Shown here: in pieces, positions 1 through 11,096 of the stretch | Numbering within the stretch: the first letter of the stretch is position 1 | Layout of the letters: each line of letters opens with the position of its first letter | Translations under genes and position numbers: made by a program | Assembly: GCF_018294505.1 (NCBI RefSeq) | Contig: NC_057811.1 | Location: 401,358,491-401,422,490 of the forward strand | Reading direction: 5' to 3' | Origin: Triticum aestivum | Lineage: Eukaryota; Streptophyta; Magnoliopsida; Poales; Poaceae | Length of the DNA: 64,000 bases | The notes under the pieces: model-generated | Database searches by the model: none | What the model saw: the letters and a program-made list of their open reading frames with translations, nothing else | Told to the model about the DNA's origin: nothing

Positions 1-3000
1 TATTTGATACCGGTGCGGTTGCTCATATTTGTAACTCAAAACAGGAACTACAGAATAAACGGAGACTGGCGAAGGACGAGGTGACGATGCGCGTCGGGAA
101 TGGTTCCAAGGTCGATGTGATCGCCGTCGGCACGCTACCTCTGCATCTACCTACGGGATTAGTTTTAAACCTCAATAATTGTTATTTAGTGCCAGCTTTG
201 AGCATGAACATTGTATCTGGATCTCGTTTAATTCGAGATGGCTACTCATTTAAATCCGAGAATAATGGTTGTTCTATTTATTTGAGAGATATGTTTTATG
301 GTCGTGCCCCGCTGGTCAATGGTTTATTCTTGATGAATCTCGAATGTGATGTTACACATATTCATAGTGTGAACACCAAAAGATGTAAAGTTGATAACGA
401 TAGTCCCACATACTTGTGGCACTGCCGCCTTGGTCACATTGGTGTCAAGCGCATGAAGAAGCTCCATGCAGATGGACTTTTGGAGTCTCTTGATTACGAA
501 TCATTTGACACATGCGAACCATGCCTCATGGGTAAGATGACCAAGACTCCATTCTACGGAACAACGGAGCGACCAACCAACTTATTGGAAATCATACATA
601 CCGATGTGTGCGGTCCAATGAGTGTTGAGGCTCGCGGAGGATATCGTTATGTTCTCACTCTCACTGATGACTTAAGTAGATATGGGTATGTCTACCTAAT
701 GAAACACAAGTCTGAAACCTTTGAAAAGTTCAAGGAATTTCAGAGTGAGGTTGAGAATCAACGTGACAGAAAAATAAAATTCTTACGATCAGATCGTGGT
801 GGAGAATATTTAAGTCATGAATTTGGTACACACTTAAGGAAATGTGGAATAGTTTCACAACTCACGCCGCCTGGAACACCTCAGAGAAATGGTGTGTCCG
901 AACGTCGTAATCGCACTCTATTAGATATGGTGCGATCTATGATGTCTCTTACCGATTTACCGCTCTCATTTTGGGGCTATGCTTTAGAGACTGCCGCATT
1001 CACTTTAAATAGGGCTCCGTCGAAATCCGTTGAGACGACACCGTATGAATTATGGTTTGGGAAGAAACCTAAGCTGTCGTTTCTGAAAGTTTGGGGATGC
1101 GATGCTTATGTCAAGAAACTTCAACCTGAAAAGCTCGAACCCAAGTCGGGGAAATGCGTCTTCATGGGATACCCTAAGGAAACTATTGGGTATACTTTCT
1201 ACCTCAGATCCGAAGGCAAGATCTTCGTTGCCAAGAACGGGTCCTTTCTGGAGAAGGAGTTTCTCTCGAAAGAATTGAGTGGGAGGAAAGTGGAACTTGA
1301 TGAGGTGATAGTCACCCCTTCCGAACCGGAAAGTAGCGCAGCGCGGGAAGATGTTCCTGTGGTGCCTACACCGACTGGGGAGGAAGTTAATGATGATGAT
1401 CATGAAGCTTCGGATCAAGTTACTACTGAACTTCGTAGGTCCACAAGGACACGTTCCGCACCAGAGTGGTACGACAACCCTGTCCTGGAAATCATGTTGT
1501 TAGACAACGGTGAACCTTCAAACTATGAAGAAGCGATGGCGGGCCTGGATTCCGACAAAAGGCTAGAAGCCATGAAATCTGAGATAGGATCCATGTATGA
1601 AAACGAAGTATGGACTTTGACTGACTTGCCCGATGATCGGCGAGCCATAGAAAACAAATGGATCTTTAAGAAGAAGATAGACGCGGATGGTAATGTGACC
1701 ATCTATAAGGCTCGACTTGTCGCTAAGGGTTATCGACAAGTTCAAGGGGTTGACTACGATGAGACTTTCTCACCCGTAGCGAAGCTGAAGTCCGTCCGAA
1801 TCATGTTAGCAATTGCCGCATACTATGATTATGAGATATGGCAGATGGACGTCAAAACGGCATTCCTTAACGGCTTCCTTAAGGAAGAGTTGTATATGAT
1901 GCAGCCAGAAGGTTTTGTCTATCCTAAGAATGCTAACAAAGTAAGCAAGCTCCAACGCTCAATCTATGGGCTGGTGCAAGCATCTCGGAGTTGGAACATT
2001 CGCTTTGATGAGATGATCAAAGCGTTTGGGTTTACACAGACTTATGGAGAAGCCTGTGTTTACAAGAAAGTGAGTGGGAGCTCTGTAGCATTTCTCATAT
2101 TATATGTGGATGACATACTATTGATGGGAAATGATATAGAGTTCTTGGAAAGTATAAAGGCCTATTTGAATAAGTGTTTTTCAATGAAGGACCTTGGAGA
2201 AGCTTCTTATATATTAGGCATCAAGATCTATAGAGATAGATCAAGAAGCCTCATTGGTCTTTCACAGAGTACATACCTTGACAAGATATTGAAGAAGTTC
2301 AATATGGATCAGTCCAAGAAGGGGTTCTTGCCTGTATTGCAAGGTGTGCAATTGAGCACGGCTCAATGCCCGACCACGGCAGAAGATATAGAAAAGATGA
2401 GTGTCATCCCCTATACCTCGGCCATAGGGTCTATTATGTATGCCATGCTGTGTACCAGACCTGATGTAAACCTTGCCGTGAGTTTGGTAGGAAGGTACCA
2501 AAGTAATCCCGGCATGAAACACTGGACAGCGGTCAAGAATATCCTGAAGTACCTGAAGAGGACTAAGGATATGTTTCTCGTTTATGGAGGTGACGAAGAG
2601 CTCGTCGTAAAGGGTTACGTCGACGCTAGCTTCGACACAGATCTGGATGACTCGAAGTCACAAACCGGATACGTGTATATTTTGAATGGAGGAGCAGTAA
2701 GCTGGTGCAGTTGCAAGCAAAGCGTCGTGGCGGGATCTACATGTGAAGCGGAGTACATGGCAGCCTCGGAGGCAGCACAGGAAGCAGTCTGGATGAAGGA
2801 GTTCATTACCGACCTAGGGGTGATTCCCAATGCGTCGGGCCCGATGACTCTCTTCTGTGACAACACTGGAGCTATTGCCCTTGCGAAGGAGCCCAGATTT
2901 CACAGGAAGACCAGGCATATGAAGCGTCGCTTCAACTCCATTCGTGGAAGTGTTCAAAATGGAGACATAGATATTTGTAAAGTACATACGGACCTGAATG

Positions 3001-3086
3001 TAGCAGATCCGTTGACTAAACCTCTCCCTAGAGCAAAACATGATCAACACCAGGACGCAATGGGTGTTCGATTCATCACAATGTAA
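1..3086 (+). CDS. Copia (Angela/WIS/BARE1-like) pol polyprotein, 5' partial
   Basis: Retrotransposon polyprotein that would process itself, copy the element's RNA into DNA and insert it. The frame is open from position 3 (the start lies outside the window) to a stop at 3084-3086. Domains in order: aspartic protease active site DTG at 6-14; GAG-pre-integrase zinc region (LWHCRLGH near 412-435); integrase D,D-35-E triad with Asp codons at 603 and 792 and Glu at 900; reverse transcriptase with YVDD at 2103-2114; RNase H with DAS near 2619, EAEY near 2748 and DNTGA near 2857. Gene order (integrase before RT) defines Copia. No stop or frameshift is seen over 1,027 codons, unlike the other Copia copies here, so this copy is probably young. 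The gag half is outside the window. Domain identity is sure; the family name is from recall. Confidence 0.93.
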   Translation, partial: FDTGAVAHICNSKQELQNKRRLAKDEVTMRVGNGSKVDVIAVGTLPLHLPTGLVLNLNNCYLVPALSMNIVSGSRLIRDGYSFKSENNGCSIYLRDMFYGRAPLVNGLFLMNLECDVTHIHSVNTKRCKVDNDSPTYLWHCRLGHIGVKRMKKLHADGLLESLDYESFDTCEPCLMGKMTKTPFYGTTERPTNLLEIIHTDVCGPMSVEARGGYRYVLTLTDDLSRYGYVYLMKHKSETFEKFKEFQSEVENQRDRKIKFLRSDRGGEYLSHEFGTHLRKCGIVSQLTPPGTPQRNGVSERRNRTLLDMVRSMMSLTDLPLSFWGYALETAAFTLNRAPSKSVETTPYELWFGKKPKLSFLKVWGCDAYVKKLQPEKLEPKSGKCVFMGYPKETIGYTFYLRSEGKIFVAKNGSFLEKEFLSKELSGRKVELDEVIVTPSEPESSAAREDVPVVPTPTGEEVNDDDHEASDQVTTELRRSTRTRSAPEWYDNPVLEIMLLDNGEPSNYEEAMAGLDSDKRLEAMKSEIGSMYENEVWTLTDLPDDRRAIENKWIFKKKIDADGNVTIYKARLVAKGYRQVQGVDYDETFSPVAKLKSVRIMLAIAAYYDYEIWQMDVKTAFLNGFLKEELYMMQPEGFVYPKNANKVSKLQRSIYGLVQASRSWNIRFDEMIKAFGFTQTYGEACVYKKVSGSSVAFLILYVDDILLMGNDIEFLESIKAYLNKCFSMKDLGEASYILGIKIYRDRSRSLIGLSQSTYLDKILKKFNMDQSKKGFLPVLQGVQLSTAQCPTTAEDIEKMSVIPYTSAIGSIMYAMLCTRPDVNLAVSLVGRYQSNPGMKHWTAVKNILKYLKRTKDMFLVYGGDEELVVKGYVDASFDTDLDDSKSQTGYVYILNGGAVSWCSCKQSVVAGSTCEAEYMAASEAAQEAVWMKEFITDLGVIPNASGPMTLFCDNTGAIALAKEPRFHRKTRHMKRRFNSIRGSVQNGDIDICKVHTDLNVADPLTKPLPRAKHDQHQDAMGVRFITM

Positions 3087-3118
3087 CTAGATTATTGACT
3101 CTAGTGCAAGTGGGAGAC

Positions 3119-4829
3119 TGTTGGAAATATGCCCTAGAGGCAATAATAAATGGTTATTATTGTATTTCTTTGTTCATGGTAATTGTCTATTGTTCATGCT
3201 ATAATTGTATTGTCCGGAAATCGTAATACATGTGTGAATACATAGACCACAACGTGTCCCTAGTAAGCCTCTAGTTGACTAGCTCGTTGATCAACTGATA
3301 GTCATGGTTTCCTGACTATGGACATTGGATGTCGTTGATAACGGGATCACATCATTAGGAGAATGATGTGATGGACAAGACCCAATCCTAAGCATAGCAT
3401 AAAAGATCGTGTAGTTTCGTTTGCTAGAGCTTTTCCAATGTCGAGCATCTTTTCCTTAGACCATGAGATCGTGCAACTCCCGGATCCATAAGAGTACTTT
3501 GGGTGTGCCAAACGTCACAACGTAACTGGGTGACTATAAAGGTGCACTACGGGTATCTCCGAAAGTGTCTGTTGGGTTGGCACGGATCGAGACTGGGATT
3601 TGTCACTCCGTGTGACGGAGAGGTATCTCTGGGCCCACTCGGTAATGCATCATCATAATGAGCTCTATGTGACTAAGGCGTTAGTCACGGGATCATGCAT
3701 TGCGATACGAGTAAAGAGACTTGCCGGTAACGAGATTGAACAAGGTATTGGGATACCGACGATCGAATCTCGGGCAAGTAACATACCGATTGACAAAGGG
3801 AATTGCATACGCGATTGATTGAATCCTCGACATCGTGGTTCATCTGATGAGATCATCGTGGAACATGTGGGAGCCAACATGGGTATCTAGATCCCGCTGT
3901 TGGTTATTGACCGGAGAGGCGTCTCGGTCATGTCTGCATGTCTCCCGAACCCGTAGGGTCTACACACTTAAGATTCGGTGACGCTAGGGTTGTAGAGATA
4001 TGTGTATGCGGAAACCCGAAAGTTGTTCGGAGTCCCGGATGAGATCCCGGACGTCACGAGAAGTTCCGGAATGGTCCGAAGGTGAAGAATTATATATAGG
4101 AAGTCAAATTTCGGCCACCGGGAAAGTTTCGGGGTTTACCGGTATTGTACCGGGACCACCGGAAGGGTCCCGGGGGTCCACCGGGTGGGGCCACCTATCC
4201 CGGAGGGCCCCGTGGGCTGAAGTGGGAAGGGAACCAGCCCCTAGTGGGCTGGGCGCCCCCCATGGGCCTCCCCCCATGCGCCTAGGGTTGGGAACCCTAG
4301 GGTGGGGGGTTTCCCACTTGCCTTGGGGGGCAAGGCACCCCCCTGGCCGCCGCCCCCCCACCCTAGATGGGTTCTGGCCGGCGCCCCCCCTCCCAGGGGG
4401 GCTATATAAAGGGGGGGAGGGAGGGCAGCAACAAGAACAGCCTTGGGCGCCTCCCTCCTCACCTGCTACACCTCTCTCTCTCTCGTATAAGCTCGGCGAA
4501 GCCCTGCCGACATCCCGCTGCATCCACCACCACGCCGTCGTGCTGCTGGATCTCCATCAACCTCTCCTTCCCCTTGCTGGATCAAGAAGGAGGAGACGTC
4601 GCTGTACCGTACGTGTGTTGAACGCGGAGGTGCCGTCCGTTCGGCACTCGGTCATCAGTGATTTGGATCACGGCGAGTACGACTCCGTCATCCACGTTCA
4701 TTGGAACGCTTCCGCTCGCGATCTACAAGGGTATGTAGATGCACTCCTTTCCCCTCGTTCCTAGTATACTCCATAGATGCATCTTGGTGAGCGTAGGAAA
4801 ATTTTAAAATTATGCTACAATTCCCAACA
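3119..4829 (+). repeat. 3' LTR of the left-edge Copia (C1)
   Basis: A polypurine tract (AGTGGGAGAC, 3109-3118) immediately precedes a terminus starting TGTTGGAAATATGCCC; the LTR ends TTCCCAACA at 4829. The length of 1,711 bp and both termini fit the Angela/WIS LTR, and the same LTR type recurs at 12348, 25897, 27656, 31119 and (inverted) 62943. Five bases after it (TATGT, 4830-4834) would be the TSD; the other copy lies outside the window. Confidence 0.93.
4403..4410 (+). promoter_or_regulatory. Probable TATA box of the C1 LTR
   Basis: TATATAAA in a GC- and purine-rich setting about 1.28 kb into the LTR, the usual place for the U3 promoter of BARE1/Angela-type LTRs. Equivalent TTTATATA motifs occur in the related LTRs near 13551, 28955 and 32427. 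Transcription start is inferred, not shown. Confidence 0.5.
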
Positions 4830-4945
4830 TATGTAGCATCACTCTTCATCTTATCTTAAATATTCTCCATTTTTTTGTATATTATCACATCTATATTTAC
4901 TCTTAACAAAATGTAGAATAAAGGCAATGCTTTTGAAGAAGATTC

Positions 4946-5741
4946 TGTGGTAAACTTCTTGAATTGCCCCCCATCAGCATGGACAAGGTTTTTATAGAGC
5001 CTGTCTTCACCAATAATGTAAGTTTGTCCATCTCAAGCCTTCAAACTTTGTTGTATATATTTGGTTAGGCATGACTGCAACAGCTGTTTTTTTGGGTGTT
5101 TGCATCAAATTGCTTGTTTACAGTTTATTATGTAGTTCATAAAAAAAAGTTTGTCCTTTCTTAATTTAAGTTTTCAGTTGTACAACCAAGTTCCTTCTTC
5201 ATACCATGTAAATTAAACTATACAGAGCAAGTGATCTTCTTTTGCACTGCATGTATGCTTCTGTTCTTCATCTGTAATCCAGTGGTGTGGTGAACCTACC
5301 CACTACAGCACAATGTCATATTCTGCAATGTCTTAACTATGAACAATGTCATATCATTCTACTATTATTTAAACCGTCTCTTTATTTGCCAATCTGAAAT
5401 GGTATAAATTGACAGCACACTAACCATTGATACTTATGAGTTCTTGATCTGTAATCCAGTGGTGTCGTGAAGCTGCCAACTCCTTCACAATGTCATTTCC
5501 TGCCATGTCTTGACCTGAACAATACCATATTGTGTTAATGCAATTTTAAACTGTGTCACTTTATTCGTCAGTAAGAAATGTGATGAATTGTCAGCACTGA
5601 TACTTTTATGTGCAAAACCGGTCATCTGTCTGCTTGTTTATCTTTCAGAGTGAGGAAGATATAAGTGTTGAACAAGCGCAGTCTCATCATCTTGCTCAGC
5701 TGCTTGCGCTGCAGCTCCCCAGCAGGGCTAACCTTTCTTGA
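4946..5741 (+). pseudogene. Possible last two exons of an unrecognised gene inside the CACTA element
   Basis: A short open stretch ending in the residues FIEPVFTNN stops at 5017 against a good donor (GTAAGT, 5018-5023). A good acceptor (TTTCAG at 5643-5648) opens a 31-codon final exon in the same phase, beginning SEEDISVEQAQ and ending with TGA at 5739-5741. The 631-bp intron contains an imperfect duplication of about 180 bp (compare 5268-5400 with 5445-5590). Start and upstream exons are missing. It may be the tail of a transposon-encoded protein or a captured host-gene fragment; no family was recognised. Confidence 0.3.
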
Positions 5742-6539
5742 ACTCTATTGAAGTGCTGTCGGTTTTGTATATTATTTTGTCGGCGTGTTTATTTGCACTG
5801 GTGGCGACCTTTGATGCCCAGTGTATGTAATCTGCTGTCTGCTTGTGCTTTATTATCATAGTGGCGAACTTTGATGCCCAATGGATGTAATATGCCGTAA
5901 TTTCTTTATTGTATAGTCTAGGTTTTTTCTTATTCACGACGCTGCAGTTATTTTACTCTTTATATATATCCTGTCTTTGCAGTAAACCGGCCAAACCGTA
6001 AAATTACGGTACATAATCGGGCCGTCATGCAATCACGATGTAGGTTGGGCCTCAAACGTGCCGAACATCAAATCACGGGCTTTTAACAGGCCAAAATTGT
6101 CTCGGTCCTTGTTTGGCCCAATCAGATATCGGCTGCGAGCAGGCCGGATGCAAACCGGGCCGTAGTTAGGCCCAACTATATGACGGGCTTTTAACAGGCC
6201 GAAATTCATATAGGGCCGAAATGTTAAACGGGCCCTTAACAGGCCAAAACTAATATCAGGCTGAATTACTAAGTGGCCTTTAGCAAGTGGGCACAAAAGC
6301 ATAGTATCCAGTTGACGGGTCAAATATGATATGGGCGGGCCATAATTGAGCCCAAAGCCTCTTAAAGGGCCAGACCTGATCTGGGCCGTAATTTGGCCCA
6401 GAATGTGGTAGGCTTTTAACGGGCCGGGTCTCATATGGGCCACTATTAGGCCCGGAGCGTGGCAGGCCATTAATGGACCGGATCAAATATGGGCCGGCAT
6501 TTGGCCCAAAACATGGCAGCCAGTTAATGGGCCAGCCTA

Positions 6540-6860
6540 CTAGGGTCCTCAAAATCTTGTGGGCCTACAGCTGGGCCGGCCCATTAATGTCAACGAAATC
6601 TCGTGGGCCTTTAGCTGGGCCAGCCCATTATGATCCGCAAGAATCTTGTGGGCCTTTACCTGGGCCGGCCCATTATGGCACACAAAAATCTTGTGGGCCT
6701 TTACCTGGGCCGGCCCATTATGGCCCGCAAAATCTTGTGGGCCTTTAGCTGAGCCAGCTCATTATGGTCCGCAAAATCTCGTGGGCCTTTAGCTGGGCCG
6801 GCCCATTATGGTCCGCAAAATCTTGTGGGCCTTCAGTTGGGCCGGCCCATTTAAACTTGA
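6540..6860. repeat. About 44-bp subterminal direct repeats of the CACTA element
   Basis: Roughly seven units (near 6560, 6605, 6649, 6693, 6736, 6780 and 6824). Each carries GTGGGCCTTTAGCTGGGCC followed by GGCCCATTATGG and CAAAATCTTG. Looser GGGCC/GGCCC motifs extend left to about 5990. CACTA transposases bind arrays of subterminal repeats, so a binding-site role is plausible. Three-frame openness here is a by-product of the repeats. Confidence 0.8.
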
Positions 6861-8590
6861 TGGACCGGTCCACGTGTCAACATATCATAGGCGCGTCACG
6901 CCCATTGGATGAGTGACACCTGTGCCAACGCGGACCTGACACGTGTCTCCTCCAGCCAATGATGATTTTACACGTGGAAAATCCCCATTGGCCGGGTTGT
7001 TAACGGGTTATCGGATCCAAAACCCGACCTGATAGCTTAACGGCGTTCCGTTACAGTGGATGCCACGTGTCGGTCACCCTTGACGAAAGCACTTCTGTGA
7101 CGCGCGATTTATCGTCATGGAAGTGGACACTTCCATGATGATAATTTTGGTAATGTCATGGAACACTTCTACGACAGCACATGTATGACTATCTTGATTC
7201 TGTCATAAATTTGTCATGGATGTACATGCATGACAAAAAACGCGACCTACTGTGACAAACACGTATCATCACGGAAGTGTATTTTTTTGTAGTGCTAGCT
7301 GATTATGTCACTGATATGAGTTAATATAATCTTTAAGAGTTATTGTCGGCATGGTTAGTTATAATGATTGGCTGAAAACCTGGGTGTTGTTTAAGCTTAT
7401 TTATGCAAACAAGAGCAAAAGAGTTCGTAGAAGTTTTTCTTTTTCACTTTCAGTTTATCAACTGAATTGCTTGAGGACAAGCAAAGGTTTAAGCTTGGGG
7501 GAGTTGATACGTCTCCAATGTATCTACTTTTCCTAACGCTTTTCCTCTTGTTTTGGACTCTAATTTTGCATGATTTGAATGAAACTAACCCCGGACCGAC
7601 GCTGTTTTCAGCAGAACTACCATGGTGTTGTTTTTGTGCTGAAATATAAGTTCTCGGAATGGAACAAAACTTTGCGAGGAATTTTTATACAATAAAAGAG
7701 AATTTCTAGAGCCAAGACCTACCAGATAGGGGCACCTGGGTGGGCACAACCCACTAGGGTGCGCTCCCCTCACCAGGCGCGCCCAGGTCGGTTGTCCCCA
7801 CCTGGTGGCCCCCCAGACCCTGAAACCGACGCTATAAAATCCTATTTTTCCAGAAAAAATCAGGGAGAAAGAATTATCGCGATCCACGAGACAGAGCCTC
7901 CGTCACCTCCTGTTCTTCATCGGGAGGCCAGATCTGGAGTCCGCTTGGGGCTCCGGAGAGGGGGGTCTTCATTCTTCATCATCACCAACCCTTCTCCATC
8001 GCCAATTTAATGATGCTCCCCACCGGGAGTGAGTAATTCCTTCGTAGGCTCGCTGGTCGATGAGGAGTTTGATGAGATTCATCATGTAATCGAGTTAGTT
8101 TTGTTAGGGCTTGATCCCTAGTATCCACTATGTTCTTACATTGATGTTGCTATGGCATTGCTATGCTTAATGCTTGTCACTTTGGGCCCGGGTGCCATGA
8201 ACTCGGATCTGAACCGTTTATGTTATCATTATTATATCCATGTTTTAGATCCGATCTTGCAAGTTATAGTCACCTACTACGTGTTTTGATCCGGCAACCC
8301 CGGAGTGACAATAGTCCGGCCCACTGAGGGAGTCCTGGACTAAGGGGTCACTGCCGGCCGCTCAATCTCCCAAGGCCAAGGGCGATGCCGAGGTACTATC
8401 CCGAAGGGCCTTCCCAGGCCAGGGAGAGGTTCAGGAGGCTGTCAGGGAGGCGCCGGAGGGCGATACCTCGACGGCCAGACACATGGGGGAGCAGATCCCC
8501 ATGGAGACTGGCGATGGGGGCCTTATACAGTCTTCAGAGTCACGCTTATATTACAAGCACGTACATGTAATGACTACCCCAAATACATAC

Positions 8591-10563
8591 CTTGCGACTC
8601 GTCAAGACGCCTATTGATAAGCGTAATGTCATCCCCTGCCACATCCAGCTTCCGCTGCAGCTCGGCAACTTCTGTAGTCCGAGCAGTCGCCAGGGGGGAA
8701 ACAGCCTGTGTTCCATTTAATCAGATTATTCCCTGAGCATATCTTTTTGATCCTCTGATCGCCTCCCTTGGGATGCCAATCCGAGTCTCAGGGGCTACTA
8801 CCTATACACAGGTGCATTTTGCGAATAAAACACAGTTGAAAATATTACATCACAAACCTCGAAGCCTCTTAGCAGGCTCGTGAAGGCTTCATTCAATCCG
8901 CTCTTCGCGGACAGAACCCTCTCAACCACCGTGTCCATCAAGGTATGATGTTCCTCTGAGACGGACGCTTGTCGCAGCATGTTCATCAACATATCCGGCG
9001 CTTCTGGATCTCCGGAAGCTGCTGTAGGAGCACGACCTTCCTTTGAGGGGATCCGTTTATTCGTCCCTAGAATCATCTCCGGTTGTAAACCGGATAGTCC
9101 GGGGCCTTCATTGTTGGCCCCCGAACCCTGGGCAACCGAGGTGCCACCTTCGGGTAATGTCTTCTTCATCCCTTGCACCGCTTGTCGATCGGGAGAGATC
9201 CTCCGGGACGACACCTCGAAGTCGTCCGCCCCATTGGGCGAGGAGGCCGGGGGAGGCATCTCGCTTTCCATCATCTTCGGGAGAAGATCTCCCGAGGAAG
9301 AGGATTGTTGAGGAAAACTGTGCGCCGAACTGCAAAGATATATATTCTAGAAGTTACTTTGGTAACAGGAAAGGAACGGGATATGCTTAAAACACCCTTG
9401 TTCACTTACGATTTGTTCAAAGGCTTGTCCTCATTGTGGAACTGTGCGACGACGTCGCCTTCCAATCCCGAGCTGCCCGACGGTGGCATCTCCGCCTTGC
9501 CCTGCTTCACAGGCACCTGGTACGGTGACGGGGCCAGCATCCTTGTTAGCACGGGATCCGCTGAGTCTTCAGGAAGGGGGGTCGGACACCTAATTCATTC
9601 TGCTTTCTTTATCCAGCCCTAGAAAAAGATGGTTTGCTCAGTATCTTATCACAGGATGCTTTATTAAAAGGTGTTCAGAGGTCGAGTGCTTACCGAGGTA
9701 TCCGGATGGTTGCATTCAAGGCCAATGTCCTCGGTGGTGTACGAGCACTGTTTTCGTGTCCCGAAAAATAATTTCCACATTCCTTTGTGCGTAGTGCTGA
9801 AGAAGTGTTGAAGAGTCTGTGTCCCTTCCGGATTAAACTCCCACATGCGAAGCGGCCGTCGCTGGCACGGCAGGGTCCGACGAACCAGCATTACTTGAAT
9901 CACGTGGATAAGATCGATGTCCTTCTCGAGGAGGCTCCGGATGCGGCTCTGCAGAGTCGGCACTTCATCAATTGACCCCCAGTTCAACCCCTTATTGATC
10001 CATGATGCAAGCTGAATCGGAGGGCTAGATCGGAACACAGGCGCATCTGCCCACTTGGAACCACGGGGCTCGGTGATATAGAACCACTCCTGCTGCCATA
10101 AGTCGGAAAATTCTGTGAAGGATCCTTTTAGCCAGAGAGCGTGGGTAAGCTTGCTCACTGTGGCACCACCACACTCTGCCTGCTTCCCCTCAATCACCTG
10201 CGGCTTCACATTGAAGGTCTTGAGCCACAAGCCGAAGTGTGGAGGGATTCGAAGGAAGGCTTCGCACGTGACGATGAACGCCGGGATGAGAAGAACAGAG
10301 TTCGGGGCCAGATCGTGAAAATCTAGACCATAATAGAACATGAGCCCACAGACAAAAGGATTAAGAGCGAACCCTAACCCGCGGAGGAAGTGGGAGACGA
10401 ACATGACCCTCTCGCCGGATCTGGGGGTAGGGATAACCTGCCCTTTAGCAGGGAGCCGGTGGAGGATTTCCGCGGTCAGATATCTTGCCGCCCGGAGCTT
10501 CATGATATCCTCCTCTATAACGGAAGAGGCCACCCACCGGCCTTGAAGGTTGGATCCGGACAT
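8591..10563 (-). pseudogene. Antisense multi-exon ORF of T1, 'putative gypsy type transposon' (Transposase_28) family
   Basis: Four exons on the minus strand: 10563-9694, 9618-9410, 9329-8858 and 8705-8591. All visible junctions are GT-AG (donors GTAAGC, GTAAGT, GTTTGT and GTATGT; acceptors TAG, CAG and CAG), and the frame is kept across each. The start chosen is the Met of MSGSNLQGRW at 10563; another in-frame Met lies at 10632. Exon 1 encodes the conserved domain (PHFGLWLKTF, GLMFYYGLDFHDLAPNS); later exons are Ser/Pro-rich and then helical (AELQRKLD). Exon 2 holds one in-frame TGA (about 9595), and the 3' exons are gone because of the T1 deletion. The role is unknown; the Pfam name reflects its association with Gypsy elements rather than a demonstrated activity. 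Exon calls are by eye. Confidence 0.75.
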
Positions 10564-11096
10564 GACTGAGGCTCGTGGTGATTGAAACCTGGGTGTTGGA
10601 ACTCGAGGTAGGAGAGGTTGAGGAAGAAACAAGTGTGGAGGAGAAATACGGGCCTGTACCCCTCTATAAAGGCTGTGAATATCGAACGCCTCCTCCTGGG
10701 ACTTAAAACTTGCCTATTCCCAAGGAATTGTACCAAAGAGATGGTTGGATTACCCACGTCCGTGTTGATGAGAATCCCGTAATAAGGGGACACGGTCTCT
10801 GCTTTGACAAGACGTGCCAATAAAACCGCGTCTCAAAACGTGGAGCGGCAGGCTAAAACGGTTCAAAATAATGGCCGGGTGGTGACGTAGCATCATGTTG
10901 CAAAAAGTTGTCAGCGGATTGGACTCATGAAATACAATACTCTCTGCGGCTGTGTGTGGTACTTGTGTTGTAGATCCGGACACGATCGTTGCGTCCGAAG
11001 ACTATCTTGGAGTTCGTAAAGGGGAACCCGCCTTGCATTGTCGAAGACAATCTGCGCGCCGGACACCTCGTCATTGAAGCCTGGTTCAGGGGCTAC

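Larger units (their letters stand above)
4830..7294. mobile_element. CACTA DNA transposon, one end only
   Basis: The right edge is an inverted CACTACAAAAAAA terminus ending exactly at 7294 (TTTTTTTGTAGTG), the hallmark of CACTA (En/Spm) elements. Inside it lie a subterminal zone of short inverted motifs (7080-7294: CATGACA, GTCATGG, TGTGAC) and a 44-bp direct-repeat array. The left part stops at the Copia LTR end (4829), so the Copia probably inserted into this element and the other CACTA terminus lies left of the window. The expected 3-bp TSD would be CTA (7295-7297) but cannot be confirmed. No transposase domain was recognised. Confidence 0.75.

Noticed and set aside
4000..4764. 254-codon ORF inside the C1 LTR
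   Set aside because: Lies wholly within U3/R of the LTR, is Pro/Gly-rich and is not conserved between LTR copies.
6033..6748. ORFs over the GGGCC repeat zone
   Set aside because: Explained by the CACTA subterminal repeat unit; the peptides are periodic with the DNA.
6540..6860. CRISPR-like array
   Set aside because: The 44-bp units are contiguous, without unique spacers, in a plant CACTA end.
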